DNA of 64,000 nt from Amyelois transitella. Its lineage: Eukaryota; Arthropoda; Insecta; Lepidoptera; Pyralidae. A model generated the notes under the pieces. That model had not been told where the DNA came from and did no database searches. It was given only the letters and a program-made list of their open reading frames with translations. Positions 12,859 through 25,800 of this stretch are shown here, in pieces (positions within the stretch are counted from its first letter, which is position 1; the number at the start of each line of letters is the position of its first letter). The stretch is taken from assembly GCF_032362555.1 (NCBI RefSeq), contig NC_083513.1:9300001-9364000 (forward strand), written 5' to 3'. Made by a program: the position numbers and the translations under genes.

Positions 12859-13435
12859 CTACCCTAGGTAGATAAGTAGATAAGGTATGCATGTTACTAT
12901 GTATCATTGTTCTCAAATGTCCTACTGATTAATACATTCTGTTATCGATAATATTTCATATCCAAAAGATATCCGGTATACCGAACTAATTCCAAAAATA
13001 ATTAGTTTCGATCTCACCCATAGTATCTCATGTCATGTGAAATTAAACTCATTACCGCAACGTGCTTCGCAAACAATTAATTCGAGCTTCCATTATAACG
13101 CTGATAACAATAGATAAGGTTGTCATTCAGTCTGATATGTGTGCTGAGAATTAGTGTTCCTAATTGGCAAAGTACTTATTCAATGCAAAATTAAGTCCTC
13201 TCAAATTTTCCTCTTGTATTACTCCCGTGGACTAGACACGCATTAGTGCATCGCTAGACTGCGTTGACATGTCAGTCGATCAGCGTTTAGTTTTCAATAT
13301 ACGAGGTGAATTTTTATAGGTTAAGAAATTATTTTTTCAGCATATTTGGACGACAATACTTAGCAGGTTTTCATAAAAACAAAAAGCAAGAAGTGGAAAA
13401 CAAAAAATCTCTCATGTCAATTAGTTGTTTAGCTG

Positions 13436-13730
13436 ATACATACATACATATATATGTTCACGTCTATATCCCTTGCGGGGTAGACAGAGTCAACAGTCTT
13501 GAAATTACTAAATGGCCACGTTCAGCTATTTGGCTTAATGATAGAATTGAGATTCAAATAGTGACAGGTTGCTAGCCCATCGCCTAAAAAAAGAATCCTA
13601 AGTTTGCAAGCCTATCCCTTAGTCGCCTTTTATGACATCCATGGGAAAGAGATGGAGTGGTCCTATTCTTTTTGTATTGTTGCCGGGAACCACACGGCAC
13701 TTTGTATTGGTGCCGGGAACCACACGGCAC
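13436..13730 (+). repeat. SINE-like family A, full length with doubled tail
   Basis: Starts in (acat)n, has every family block, and ends with two tandem copies of the terminal unit 'tattggtgccgggaaccaca' plus CGGCAC (13675-13700 and 13704-13730). Confidence 0.9.
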
Positions 13731-13821
13731 GTTTAGCTGATAGGTGTTAGTATGGAAGGGTAAAAAAAAATAACGAGAATATATATTTTGTTATCTTGTT
13801 CCAGTGCTGAATGCGTCGGCG

Positions 13822-16800
13822 ATGTGGTCTCGCAAGCACTCGGTATGCAGTGCTGTGAGCGGGGCCTCTAAGTGTGACGACGACCTGGTCAATGGGGTAC
13901 AGCTGTACCCCTTCGCAATCGCCTTAAGAGTCAGGGTGCTGCAGGTAATTTTATGAATGACTTCTTTCTTCCTCCTGGCTTTAGTCCCGGTTGCATCCTC
14001 ACCTCTCTGGAGAGGAGCCCGGGGTATGCATTTGACAATGAATCCTAGATTGGGTGAGTCAAGGTTTTTACACGAAGCGACTTCCATCTGACCTCTGCAA
14101 CCTTTGCAGGTAAATCTAACCCGTATTGGATCCATGGTTACACATCCAGTTGCCCGAATGTGCAGGTTTCCTCACGATGTCTTACCGTAAGGTTAGTATA
14201 CAAACTAGTATACATAACTAAATATTCATTGGTTCATGGAGGATGTGTGATTTGAACCTGTGCCTTTCTGCGCATCACGCATTTTTACCAGGCACCTTAC
14301 CAATTCGCCTACCGACGCTCTCAATTATCTTATTTTATAAAAGACTATCACTAGTATTCCTTCTTTCCCTTGACATTAATCCCGGTTACGTCCTCACCTC
14401 TAAAGGGGAGTCCCGAGATGAGCCTAAGACAACAATTATGTATTTGGATATGTCAGTTTTTCATACTACGAAGAAGTGATCTCGCGAGCACTCTGTGAAC
14501 AGTGCTATGAGCATGGCTTCTAAACGTGACGACGACCTGGCTGGAGTGCAGCTGTGAAAGTAAACCCTGGGCCTAAAAACAATGCGGTGGAGCTATAACT
14601 GAGATAACGTTAAGAAGAAAGAGAACTGTCGGATCCGAGCAAGGAGTAATCTCTTAATGGGATTTTCCCCTCGAGATACTGCTGGGAACGTAATGAATCT
14701 TTATACATTTAGTTACCACATTGTACAGCATTCTGAACAATTCACGATGATTTCACCACCATATTTACTTTTGATAATTACCACGTAGTTTTAGTGGAAC
14801 ATACATACATATAGTCACTTCTATGTCCCTTGCGGAATAGCTGTTTGGCTTAGTGATAGAATTGAGACTCATAAAGTGACAGTTTTCTAGCCTGTCGCAT
14901 AAAAGAAGAATCCCAAATTTATAAGCTTTAGTCGCTCCTTACGAAATCCATGGGAAAAAGATGAAGTGGTCCTATTCTTTTTTTCTATTGGTGCCGGGAA
15001 CCACACGGCCCAAAATAAATATTGACACGTCATATAACATAGTATCAATAAAATTATCTTTGCATGTTTTGCGTTTCGCTCTCATCAGTTAAGCTTCGGA
15101 CCTACTATACGATAGGTATGCTAAAATCATTTCTTCAAAACTTACAACAAATTATATAGATCCAATTGCGACACCTATACGAACCTATGAAGACTTATTA
15201 TAGAAGAATTCAATTAAATCCTCTATCATCTCGAAACACTAGGAAGCTGTGAGAACAATTCAGTACCTACCGAACAATGGGCTCTCGTTACAGGTTAAAC
15301 TAATCAATAAATCAGTCCTTTACGAAAGCCCTCTTCCACATTTATCTCGGTCTCCCAGCCCTCCATTCGTCAGAGTTAATTTATATTGTGTTTCAGTAAA
15401 TACAATTAGTACAATTACGTTAATATGAACACAATTTTGTAATAGATTTTAAACTTTCGCATTTCATTGTACTATTTCTAAATGGGATAAGTCCGCCATT
15501 GCAAGTGATTTGTTTCTTTTATAATTATACTATGTACCTACTTATTATTAGTATCTACCCTTATTTTATCTCGAACATTGTAACATGATTCTAAACGTTC
15601 AAGTAACGAAACGTAAAGGTACTTTTTGTACGCGTTTAATACCTATATTATTTATAAATTTTGTGACAATTTCTTATGAATGAACAGAGTTAGTCGATAC
15701 ATTAAAATTTAGGTAATTTTAATTTTTGCTTCAATTATTTTAAATACATAATTTCGGCATTAAGTAAATGATAATTAGGTTAAGTATATTTTTTTTTTGA
15801 TAATATGGATAATATTCTTTGTCGTCACAGTATAAACTTACATATACCTATCGCTGTTAACTTCTAACCTCGAGGTACGCTAAAAATAGCCTACTAGTAA
15901 TACTGTACGTACATTTTGGCAATATATTTTTTGCTGAGAGCACGCGAGCAAGTCAGACGTGTCGCAAGTTTAATTTAAATTCACTAAAAGAGCCACTAGT
16001 CGATTTTGGACCCTAACTTTAAAGTGTATAAACACATATTGGCGAGTAAGTCACGAGTGAAATACAACTAATTACCACTGAGCAACACACCGCATTACCG
16101 GAGTCATCGTCAGTGCCCCGCCCCTCAATCCTCTCGAGCAAGCGAGACAGGCTCCGTGCTGTCTACACCGGACTAATAAGTAAGTGATCTGCAACGACAC
16201 ACTAACACAATGAATGAGCACCGATCACCAACCGGCTGCGGTCACAGTGACAGACTCGGCGGATCTCAACCAAATCTGTCCGAACTTAATCCAAACTATG
16301 ATACCACTCCGATTCGTATCACTCAACGTGTTAAGCGAAAAGTACTCGATGATGATGCCTGGATAAAAACAGAGCTTTCAGATTTAAAAAAACAGGTGTC
16401 TGAAATAATGGTAATATTGAAAGCTACTAGCGTTTCCCAAGCTGAAAATATCAATAAGCTTCATGAAGACGTCACTACTATCAAAACTCATGTAAATAGT
16501 ATTGGTGACACCATCGAAAGTATTAAATTAGATCAGAGTAATACAAAACTAAGACTTAACGAGTTAGAAACAAAAACAGAGAATATTGAAAAGAAAATTG
16601 AGAATTTAGAAACAGATTTAAACCAATTTAGGGAAACCACAACGTTGAGTACTATAACTACAGCTACTGAACCATCTATAAGTTATGAAGAAATTGTAAA
16701 TGAAGTTCACGAGCGACACCAACGCTCTAAAAATATAGTGATATTGGGTATTCCAGAGCCAACTAGCCCAATCAACCGTTTCACTTACAATAAGGTTGAG

Positions 16801-19800
16801 ATTACAAAAATCACAAAATCTATTTATCCAGACTGTCCTGAACCAAATAAAACCTTCCGACTAGGAAAATATAAACCTGGTATAAATCGCCCCATCAAAG
16901 CCTGCTATACATCGGAAAATACCGTAAAAACTATATTACGCAATAAGAGCAATTTACAAATGGACACCATTAAAATATTCTCTGACAGAACGCCCCTGCA
17001 AAAACAGCACTTTCAAAAATTAAAAGAGGAATTGAAAAGTCGGAAAACAGAGGGAGAGACCAATTTAGCCATAAAATATATTAAAGGAGTTCCCAAAATT
17101 ACCCAAACAACGGGAGAGAAGCAAGGAAAAGAGACATCCAAGTCAAAAAACTAGCAGCCCCCTCCAGGGGGAAGATAACACACAAGTTCATCAAAAACTA
17201 TAATGACATAAAAAGTTCTCATAAATCTTTGAAATGCTTATATATAAATGCTTGCAGTCTTGTCAAGAAAGGTAAACTGGATGAACTTAAATGCATAGCT
17301 GCCCAGATAGAACCGCATATAATTGTTGTGACTGAAACATGGATAAAAAATGAAACCGACGTCCAAAAACTCAACATTCCATGCTACACCCACTATAACA
17401 ATTTCAGACAAAATCGCAAAGGAGGCGGTGTTTCAATCTTTGTTCACAACAACTTAAAGCACAGGATGATTGAAGACCATTGTATAGCTGACAACAACCA
17501 CTACCTTTGGATACATCTTGAAAAGCAGTCTCTGGACATCGGTGCTATATACAACCCCAACAAGAAGAACGTTGACAACTTTCTTGAACTATATTCACAA
17601 CAACTGGAAAAAAGGAAAAGAGCTTTGGTTTTTGGGGACTACAATTTTGACTTACTGGTACCTGACAAGGAAACTCGAAAATATAAAGATATTTTAAAAG
17701 AGAACAACTTTACGATAATAAACAAAGTCCACCGGAAGTACTCCACGCGTGTAACAGAATCCACAAACACGATTATTGATCATGTATGCACTAACCTAAA
17801 AGACAACAATTTTAATTTTAGTCTTATTGAATCATCGATGTCCGACCATCGACAAATATACTTAGAAGTTGAAAACCACTATAGTAAACCTGTTCAAAAA
17901 ATTTATTACACAGCAGTAAACTATAAAAAGTTACACGACTCAGCAGAACACAATATAAGGAAAGACGAAAGCGCATATGAAATGTTGGAAGAAAGTATTC
18001 TAAAATGTCTATCTACAAGTAAAGTCACTAAATCTAAGTACCTAAACCCACCACGTCAAGACTGGATTAAAAATGATATTATTCAAGACATCGACAAACG
18101 AAATGAAATTTGGCATAGATACAAAACAAATAAAGAAGACATAAAACTAGAACAGGAATTTAAAGAAGCTAGAGCCAGAGTATATAAGAAAATTCAAACA
18201 ACCAAAAAAACATACTACTTCAAGTTCTTTAAAAATCACATGAGCAAGCCTAAAAAAATGTGGAAAGCCATTCATGAATTAGCTAGTAACAACATCAAAC
18301 ATACAGCAGTACCGGACAAAGTCATCCTGAACTCGAAAATAATAACGGATATGCAAGTAATTTGCGAGAGTTTCAATAGTTATTTTTCTACTGTAGGCTC
18401 AACACTTGCAAGCAAAATCCCAAACAAATACCAAAAAGTTGACCGAAACGATACACAATCACCGAACATAGTTAAAGCGACTGAGCTAACAAGTTTTGTG
18501 CCGGCAACCGTGGACGAAATTATTCAAATAATTAATGACTTAGACCCAAATACTAGTTCAGGCATAGATGGTATCAGCACCAAAATGATCAAATGCATTA
18601 AAAATATAATTGCCATCCCGCTCACCAATAGTATAAACAATTGTTTAAAAATGGGAGTCTTCCCGCAGTCTCTAAAAATTGCCAAAGTAACACCAATTTT
18701 TAAGAACGGTAATAAATCAGATCCGTGCAATTACCGTCCAATTTCAGTCTTACCAGTCATTTCTAAGATTTTTGAAAGAGTGATGTACTCTCGAATAGAG
18801 AAATACTTAAAATCAAAAGATTTTTTGTACAACAAACAATACGGGTTTAGACCAAAATCAAACACACTTTCAGCAACAATAGACCTTGTGACTAAAATAA
18901 AAAATAAAATCGATGAAAAACAAATAGTACTCGGTGTATTCATAGATCTCAAGAAAGCGTTCGATACAATCAGCCACAAACTACTTCTTGCCAAATTGTC
19001 TAATCTCGGTATCACTGGTAAGGCACACGACATATTCAAATCATATTTCCAAAACCGTAGGCAGATAGTGAAAATAGGACAACATCAAAGTACCCCAACT
19101 TTAATGACTTTCGGCATTCCTCAAGGCTCCATTTTGGGGCCTCTTTTATTTCTAATTTATGTCAATGACATAAAAAATTTGGGCCTTAAGGCTGACATAT
19201 CTCTTTATGCAGACGACACTTGCTTATTTTATTATGGCCACTCATGTAAAACTTTAAAATTAAAAGCACAAAGAGATCTTAACAAATTAAACGATTGGTT
19301 TTTGTCGAATCTCCTCACTATTAATACTGAAAAAACTAATTTCGTTATATTTGCTGCAAAAAACAAAAATCTCGACGATATAATAAAACTTAAAATAGAT
19401 AATGATGAACTAAAACAAAAATCTAGCGAAAAATATCTTGGCATTATCTTGGACCATTACCTCGATTTTAAACAACATATACATAAAATTAAGACTAAAT
19501 TGACATCCTTGTCAGGTGCCGTTCGTGCGGTTTCGAACTGTCTTCCACGTAAAATCAAATACATTATATATAATTCATTAATAAAACCACACATAGATTA
19601 CCTAATAGAAATCTGGGGTACAGCCGCAAAATCTAATTTAGAACCACTACAAAGAGCACAAAATAAATTTATTAAAACACTTTTTAACTATGATTATAAT
19701 ACGCCAACCATAAAAATATATACAGACACTAAAATAATGAACATAAACCAGACATATAAGTACTACACATGCACGTTAATCTATAAAATTCTTAATAATA

Positions 19801-22800
19801 AAATACATACTGTTCTAACATTCCAAAAAAAAAGCCAAACCCAAAGAATGAAATTGCGTAATGCAAATCATTTGGTATCTCGCGCCCCGAGGACAAAATT
19901 TGGTTCAAAAAACATCCAGTTTGAAGGTGTGAGAATGTATAACCAACTGCCTATAGAAATAAAAGAAGCAAATTCACTAGGTACTTTTAAAAGAAAATTA
20001 AAATCATATATCTTGGAAAATCAAAATTGAATAAATTGAATAAAGGTATATTTAAAAACAATATTGTAATAAATAAACGTACTTTATTTAGATAAATGAA
20101 GAAAAATAAAAATACTTAATTAAATAAAGTCAAATATATAACATAACACTATAAACATTTATATTAAATTCACAAATAATAAAATAGTAGTAACAACCAA
20201 ATATACATTCTACTATTAACTCGCTACTTATCCGCTAATCGCCTGCGTCTATGATCGCAACCTTAATAAACATCAGCAGCGTAAACGTGTGAAGTACCCT
20301 CACTCCTGCGCTGCGTACCGGTTGCCGGTATTACTTACTACGGCAATCTACCCTACTTATAAAATGGCTTGTAATTTTTGTTTTATTTTCGAAACTTATG
20401 TCAATATCTTTTATTGTTAACTTGCGACTTATATACGTATATGTACTTAGCTCGCCGTCACATTAATTACTGTAAGTAGTTAGTATTATTATTTCTCTGT
20501 AAGTGAATGAAATGTAATTATTCTTTTTGAGAAATAAATAAATCTTTAACCGTAAATCTTTAACCGTATATATTCGGCTGCCTACTAATAAAGATAATAT
20601 AATCTTTAATATTGTAAAAGTAAACAAAGAAATCTTGGTAATCTTTTTTTATTTGTTTTCTTTCGTAACAAAAGTAACAAGGATTTAATTTCATTACTGA
20701 TGGCTATAAAATTAAATCAACAATGAACAAGAAGCTACTAAATTCTGATATTACGATGGTAATTCTTGTATCTTAAATAGAAATGACCACGGAATGTCGA
20801 CATTTGCATATTGAAACAGTCTTTATCCAATTTTGTAAAAAGAATTTTTGCTGTGAGTAAAGTCACGACCAATTTACTTTACTTAGATTTTGCTTAAGTA
20901 AGTAAAAATTCTTACAGTGTATACTTTATTTCACTTTCATCTCAAGATATGTATTAAATTGTACCAAACTAGAGGAATCAACCAAATATTAGGTATATTT
21001 GGTTAAATTATATTATAAATATTATATTTTAAATTCACATACATACCTATGATAAAAAAATATATAGTATTTGGGATCTACAAAATTAGATTATAGGCGA
21101 TGGGCTAGCAACCTGTCACTATTTGAATCGCAATTCCATCATACAGCCTTTTAGTCTTTTCTTGACTGTTGGCTCTGTTTACCCCGCAAGGGATATAAAC
21201 GTGACTTTATATATGTACAAATAGAGGATTAAAAAAATTATGGCAGAAAACAATAATGATATTAACAATAATGATATTAAGTCCATTGGATCATTTACAG
21301 CAAAATTATTCTGCTTAAACTGCACATAATCATAAACGCTTACAGCGGTCTCAATCCAATTTTGTGAGAAGAATCTTTCCTGTGAATAAAGTCACGGTCA
21401 ATTTGCTTCCCTAAGGTCTTTAAGCGCTCAATATGGTGTGTGTAATCATCATTATCATTATCTATCCTTATCTTATCATTCTGTAATTCACATCTTCAGT
21501 TATTAGCTTCTATGGCAAAGGGTCAGGTCAAGAGTACCTACCCGAAACCACCGAGCTTGCATGAAGAGAATTTTGAATATGGATGAAGCGAAGGAAGTGT
21601 GCAGAGATCGTGGCAAGTGGAAAGAGGTAGTCTCTGCCTACCCCGCCGGGAAAGAGGCGTGATTTTATATATGTATGTATGGTGGTTATTAGTTCTTGGG
21701 TCCCCCGATGACATGATTTTTACGTGCGTTCAACATTCATTTGCCAAAGATTGAATAGTCGTTTGCTTTTACCAACCCACGTCATTAATTTTCTTTATGA
21801 GAATGTTTTCATGCCTTTGTTGTTAATATTTTTATCTTATAAACCCCATCAACACATATATCCTATTCCGTTTTGCCTGACACCACACGGGAACAACATC
21901 AAATGAGTGTTTTATACATAAATACTATAAAAATGTTATCTGCATTGTGGTTACCTTCCTCTGTGGACTTGGGAACTTAGGATTCTTCTTTTAGTCGATG
22001 GGTTAATAACCTGTTGAAATATGAATCTAGATTTTTTCATCAAGCCAAAAAGCTCAACGTGGCCTATCAGTCTTTTCTACCTCACAAGCTGACTGCTGAC
22101 AAGACTGCTTGCTCTGTCTACCCCACAAGAGATATAGACTTTACTATTTGTATGTAAGTATATTGTAAAATATATTTTGTTTTGTTCAGTACAAAAATAC
22201 GTAAGCACTTATTTTGATAATATCTGGCACAGAGCAGACAAGGCACAATCTTTTTCTAGAAATTTCCTCGAAAGTATAGCTCCGCGCAAAAGTTAGTCAA
22301 AGAATGTAGTGATAAGGAAATGATAGTTAATATTATTCTAGATCGTGTGCGGGATCGCTGGACTAGTCGTCGGAGCAGTCGGCTGGCTGGAGGAGAGGCA
22401 GAAGCTGGAACTGGGGTTGGGAGTTCCAGCTGGAGCCATCACGGTGCTTGCTGCAGGTAGCTATTTCGACTCATAATTTATAGAGAATACACATTATTAC
22501 AACAATATAGGATAGGATAATAACCCTCGCGGGGTAGACAGAGACAATCTTGAAAAGACTGAAAGTACATGTTCAGCTGTATGGCTTAATGATGGAATTG
22601 AGATTCAAATAGTGACAGGTTGCTAGCCCATCACCTAAAATAGTAAATAATTTAATGTAATTTCCTCGAAGTCCCGATAAATAGCTTGGCGCAAGCGCCA
22701 AGGGTAATAAAACTATAGTAAACTGTATGAAAATTCAATTAATTAGCATGGCTTGTTCATTCGAAGCGGACTATGTTTTGCATGCGAGCGACACCCATGT

Positions 22801-25800
22801 TTATACGTGCATGTTAAATAAATTCACTAGAGGGGAATTAATTTTAACGTTAAACATTTTCGATTGTTAGTTTAAAAACCCACTGACTCTTATAACAGCA
22901 GTAAGTATTGTTTATTTTAACCTTTCGACAACAGTCTTTAGATTACATAAATAAATATTATCACGTTTTCATCCCACAAAGCATACGAGGTAGACAGAAC
23001 CAATTCTTGGGAAAACGACTGAAAGGCCACGTTAAAACGCTGAAAATTCAAGTTTATTATAGAAAAATCGAAACCCATCTCTCTACGAGGGTTAATAAAG
23101 TTATGTGAAGTGCAAGACATGAAAGGGAAGATATCTAACTCTCATTTACATTTGAAAGAGGGGTGGTATTATGGGACTGATTATCATGCGCATTTAGTAA
23201 ATAGAATATATGTATGTAGGTATATAATCACGTCTATATCTCTTGCAGGGTAAGCAGAGCCAGCAGTCTCGATAAGACTGAAAGGCTACGCTCAGCTGTA
23301 AGGCTTAATGATGGAATTGAGATTCAAATAGTGACAGGTTGCTAGCTCGTGCCTACAAGAAGAAAACCAATTTTTTAAGCGGAACAGATAATTTATCGAA
23401 AATACAATTTGTGTAGAACCAAGACGCATGTTAGAAGAAGACCACCATTTTCCATATTTAACTGACTGATTGCACCAATAAAATCTAGTTTCAACTGTAA
23501 TTATGATGGTAGATTTTTTATTAAGATATGACGATCTCACATTTCAATATCTCAATAAAAAAATCTGATAACTGATGTAATAATGAGAACGTATCCAATT
23601 TTAGAAATCTTTTCATCCGCGGGATTACTTCGCAGGAACAAATATAATTTAAGTAGAATTGAAGGGAGCAAGTGACTTACATTTCATATTAATAACTTAC
23701 CTTACAGAATAACTTATAACTTAACCCGTATCTAATACACGTCTACTAGGCGTATATTAAACGTTACATTTACAAACTATTTTAATTATGTACGGAGTCA
23801 AGTTGAAACGATGAGAAATATATCCTACTAATATTATAAATGCGAAACTTTGTGAGTATGTCAGTATGGATGTTTGTTACTCTTTCACGCAAAAGCTACT
23901 GAACCGATTACGATGAAATTTGGTATGTAGGTAGCTGAAGACCCAATAACATATAGGCTTCTTTCATCCCGGAGTGGTCGCGGGATTGATAGGATTTCTA
24001 TGCGGGCGAAGGCGCGGGCGGCCTCTAGTATAATATAAATGTGCATAGGTAATTGTAAATATATATTTATTAGCTATTGCCCGCCACTTTTTCCGCTTTT
24101 AATCCCACTAAATTTTAATTTAGTATGTAATTAAAATGTATAAGCTACATACATACATATAGTCACGTCTGCCTCTGCCTCGATCGGCTTTTTGGCTTGA
24201 AGATTATTTTAATAGTAACAGGTTATTAGCCAATCGCCTAAAAGAATATACGTCTATATCAAGTAGACAGAGCCAACAGTCTTGAAAAATGACTGAATGG
24301 CCACATTTAGCTGTTTGGCTTAATGATAGAATACATACATACATATAATCACGTCTATATCCCTGGCGGGGTAGACAGAGCCAACAGTCTTGAAAAGACT
24401 TACAGGCCACGTTCAGCTGTTTGGCTTTATGATGGAATTGAGATTCTAATAGTGACAGGTTGTTAGCCCATCACCTAAAAGAAGAATCCCAAGTTTATAA
24501 GCCTATCCCTTCGTCGCCTTTTACGACATCCATGGGAATGAGAAGGGGTAATCCTATCTTTTATTTATTAGTGCCGGTAACCACACTGCAAAGTTTCATA
24601 TAAATCCGTTCTAGCGTCAAACTTACACATCCTTACAAACTATCGCATTACAAAATTCGCATTCTGTACAATAAATACATAACAAACAAACGAACAAATT
24701 GACTTCGAATTGTTAGGATATTATAATTCAGAAGCGTATCAATTCCAAAGTACACATATTCGTATAACTGTACGAGACACACACTAAGCTAATGAAAGCT
24801 GTTAAGATGAGGAAAAACATCATGTCATTTTAGTTATTAGGTGCTTATAAGGTTAATCCCTTGGGTTAGACATGTAATTTTGTCCCTTAGGAACTAGTGC
24901 AAGCTTCCATGTTGCTCTGATAGTGAAGAAAAATCGTTATATGATTGTAAAAGCCGATAAAGGGGAATCCTCGTAGACTCAAATTTTTCTTCAGGTGATA
25001 TCATTTTCTGAATCTTAATTCCATGATCAGTCATCCTTCTACCAAACATGGGATATAGACATACATAAATATATGTATGTATATATGCCATCCTTATAGT
25101 AACAGAATAGATTTTAGTCTTGCGAGACTATTAAGCAATCTATCGAATATTTTCAAAGCTATTGACTCTGCGACGTTTTACCAATCTTTCAAATATGTTC
25201 AAGTCTGCCACGTGATCCTTAATGTATGTTGTATATAAGAATAAGGGCTAAGTCTATAATCTTGCCCTCGTAACCTACCGTACAAACTGCGTAACAGAAT
25301 CGATATGCATTTGTTATCGCTCTTCCATCACGACTCGGTCCACCGGACTATTGATCCACATCCCTGCTATAGAAATCTGTAGAGCTTACCATTATTATTT
25401 AAATTCGTGTTACAGAAATCTGTAGACCTTATCATGTTTAATTATCTAACCTCTTGTTATATTACTTGAGAAAAGACTCATTGTCATCCATACATACAGT
25501 CACATCTTTATCCCTTGCGGGGTAGACATAGCCAGTTTTTAAAAGACTGAGAGGCCTCATTCAACTCTATGGATTTATGATGGAATTGAGATTCAAATAG
25601 TGACAGATTGTTGGCCCATCGCCTACAAGAGGAATCCAAAGTTTATAAGCCCAGCTCTTGGTCACATCCATGGGAAAGATAGAGTGGTTATATTCAAAAG
25701 TTCCAGGAACCACCCAGCACGATACCTACTTAACTACCTACCCATGTTATGGAAATAATCTTACCTGGTTTTGATTACGATATAACCTGCACTGAATACA

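Larger units (their letters stand above)
15930..20573 (+). mobile_element. Full-length-looking CR1/L2-group LINE
   Basis: The element has a GC-richer 5'UTR (from about 15930), intact ORF1 (16210-17154), ORF2 (to 20030) and a 3'UTR ending in a 14-base tandem repeat, aaatctttaaccgt, at 20540-20553 and 20554-20567. CR1/L2-group LINEs typically end in short tandem repeats rather than poly(A). It lies in the sense direction in intron 1 of the four-pass gene. The exact 5' end and target-site duplication were not resolved. Both ORFs lack internal stops, so this is probably a young copy. Confidence 0.85.

Noticed and set aside
13791..14135. 114-codon minus-strand open frame
   Set aside because: Antisense to exon 1 of the four-pass gene and to a family B repeat; no domain or independent signal.
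18731..19039. Minus-strand open frames within the LINE ORF2
   Set aside because: Shadows of the reverse transcriptase coding strand.
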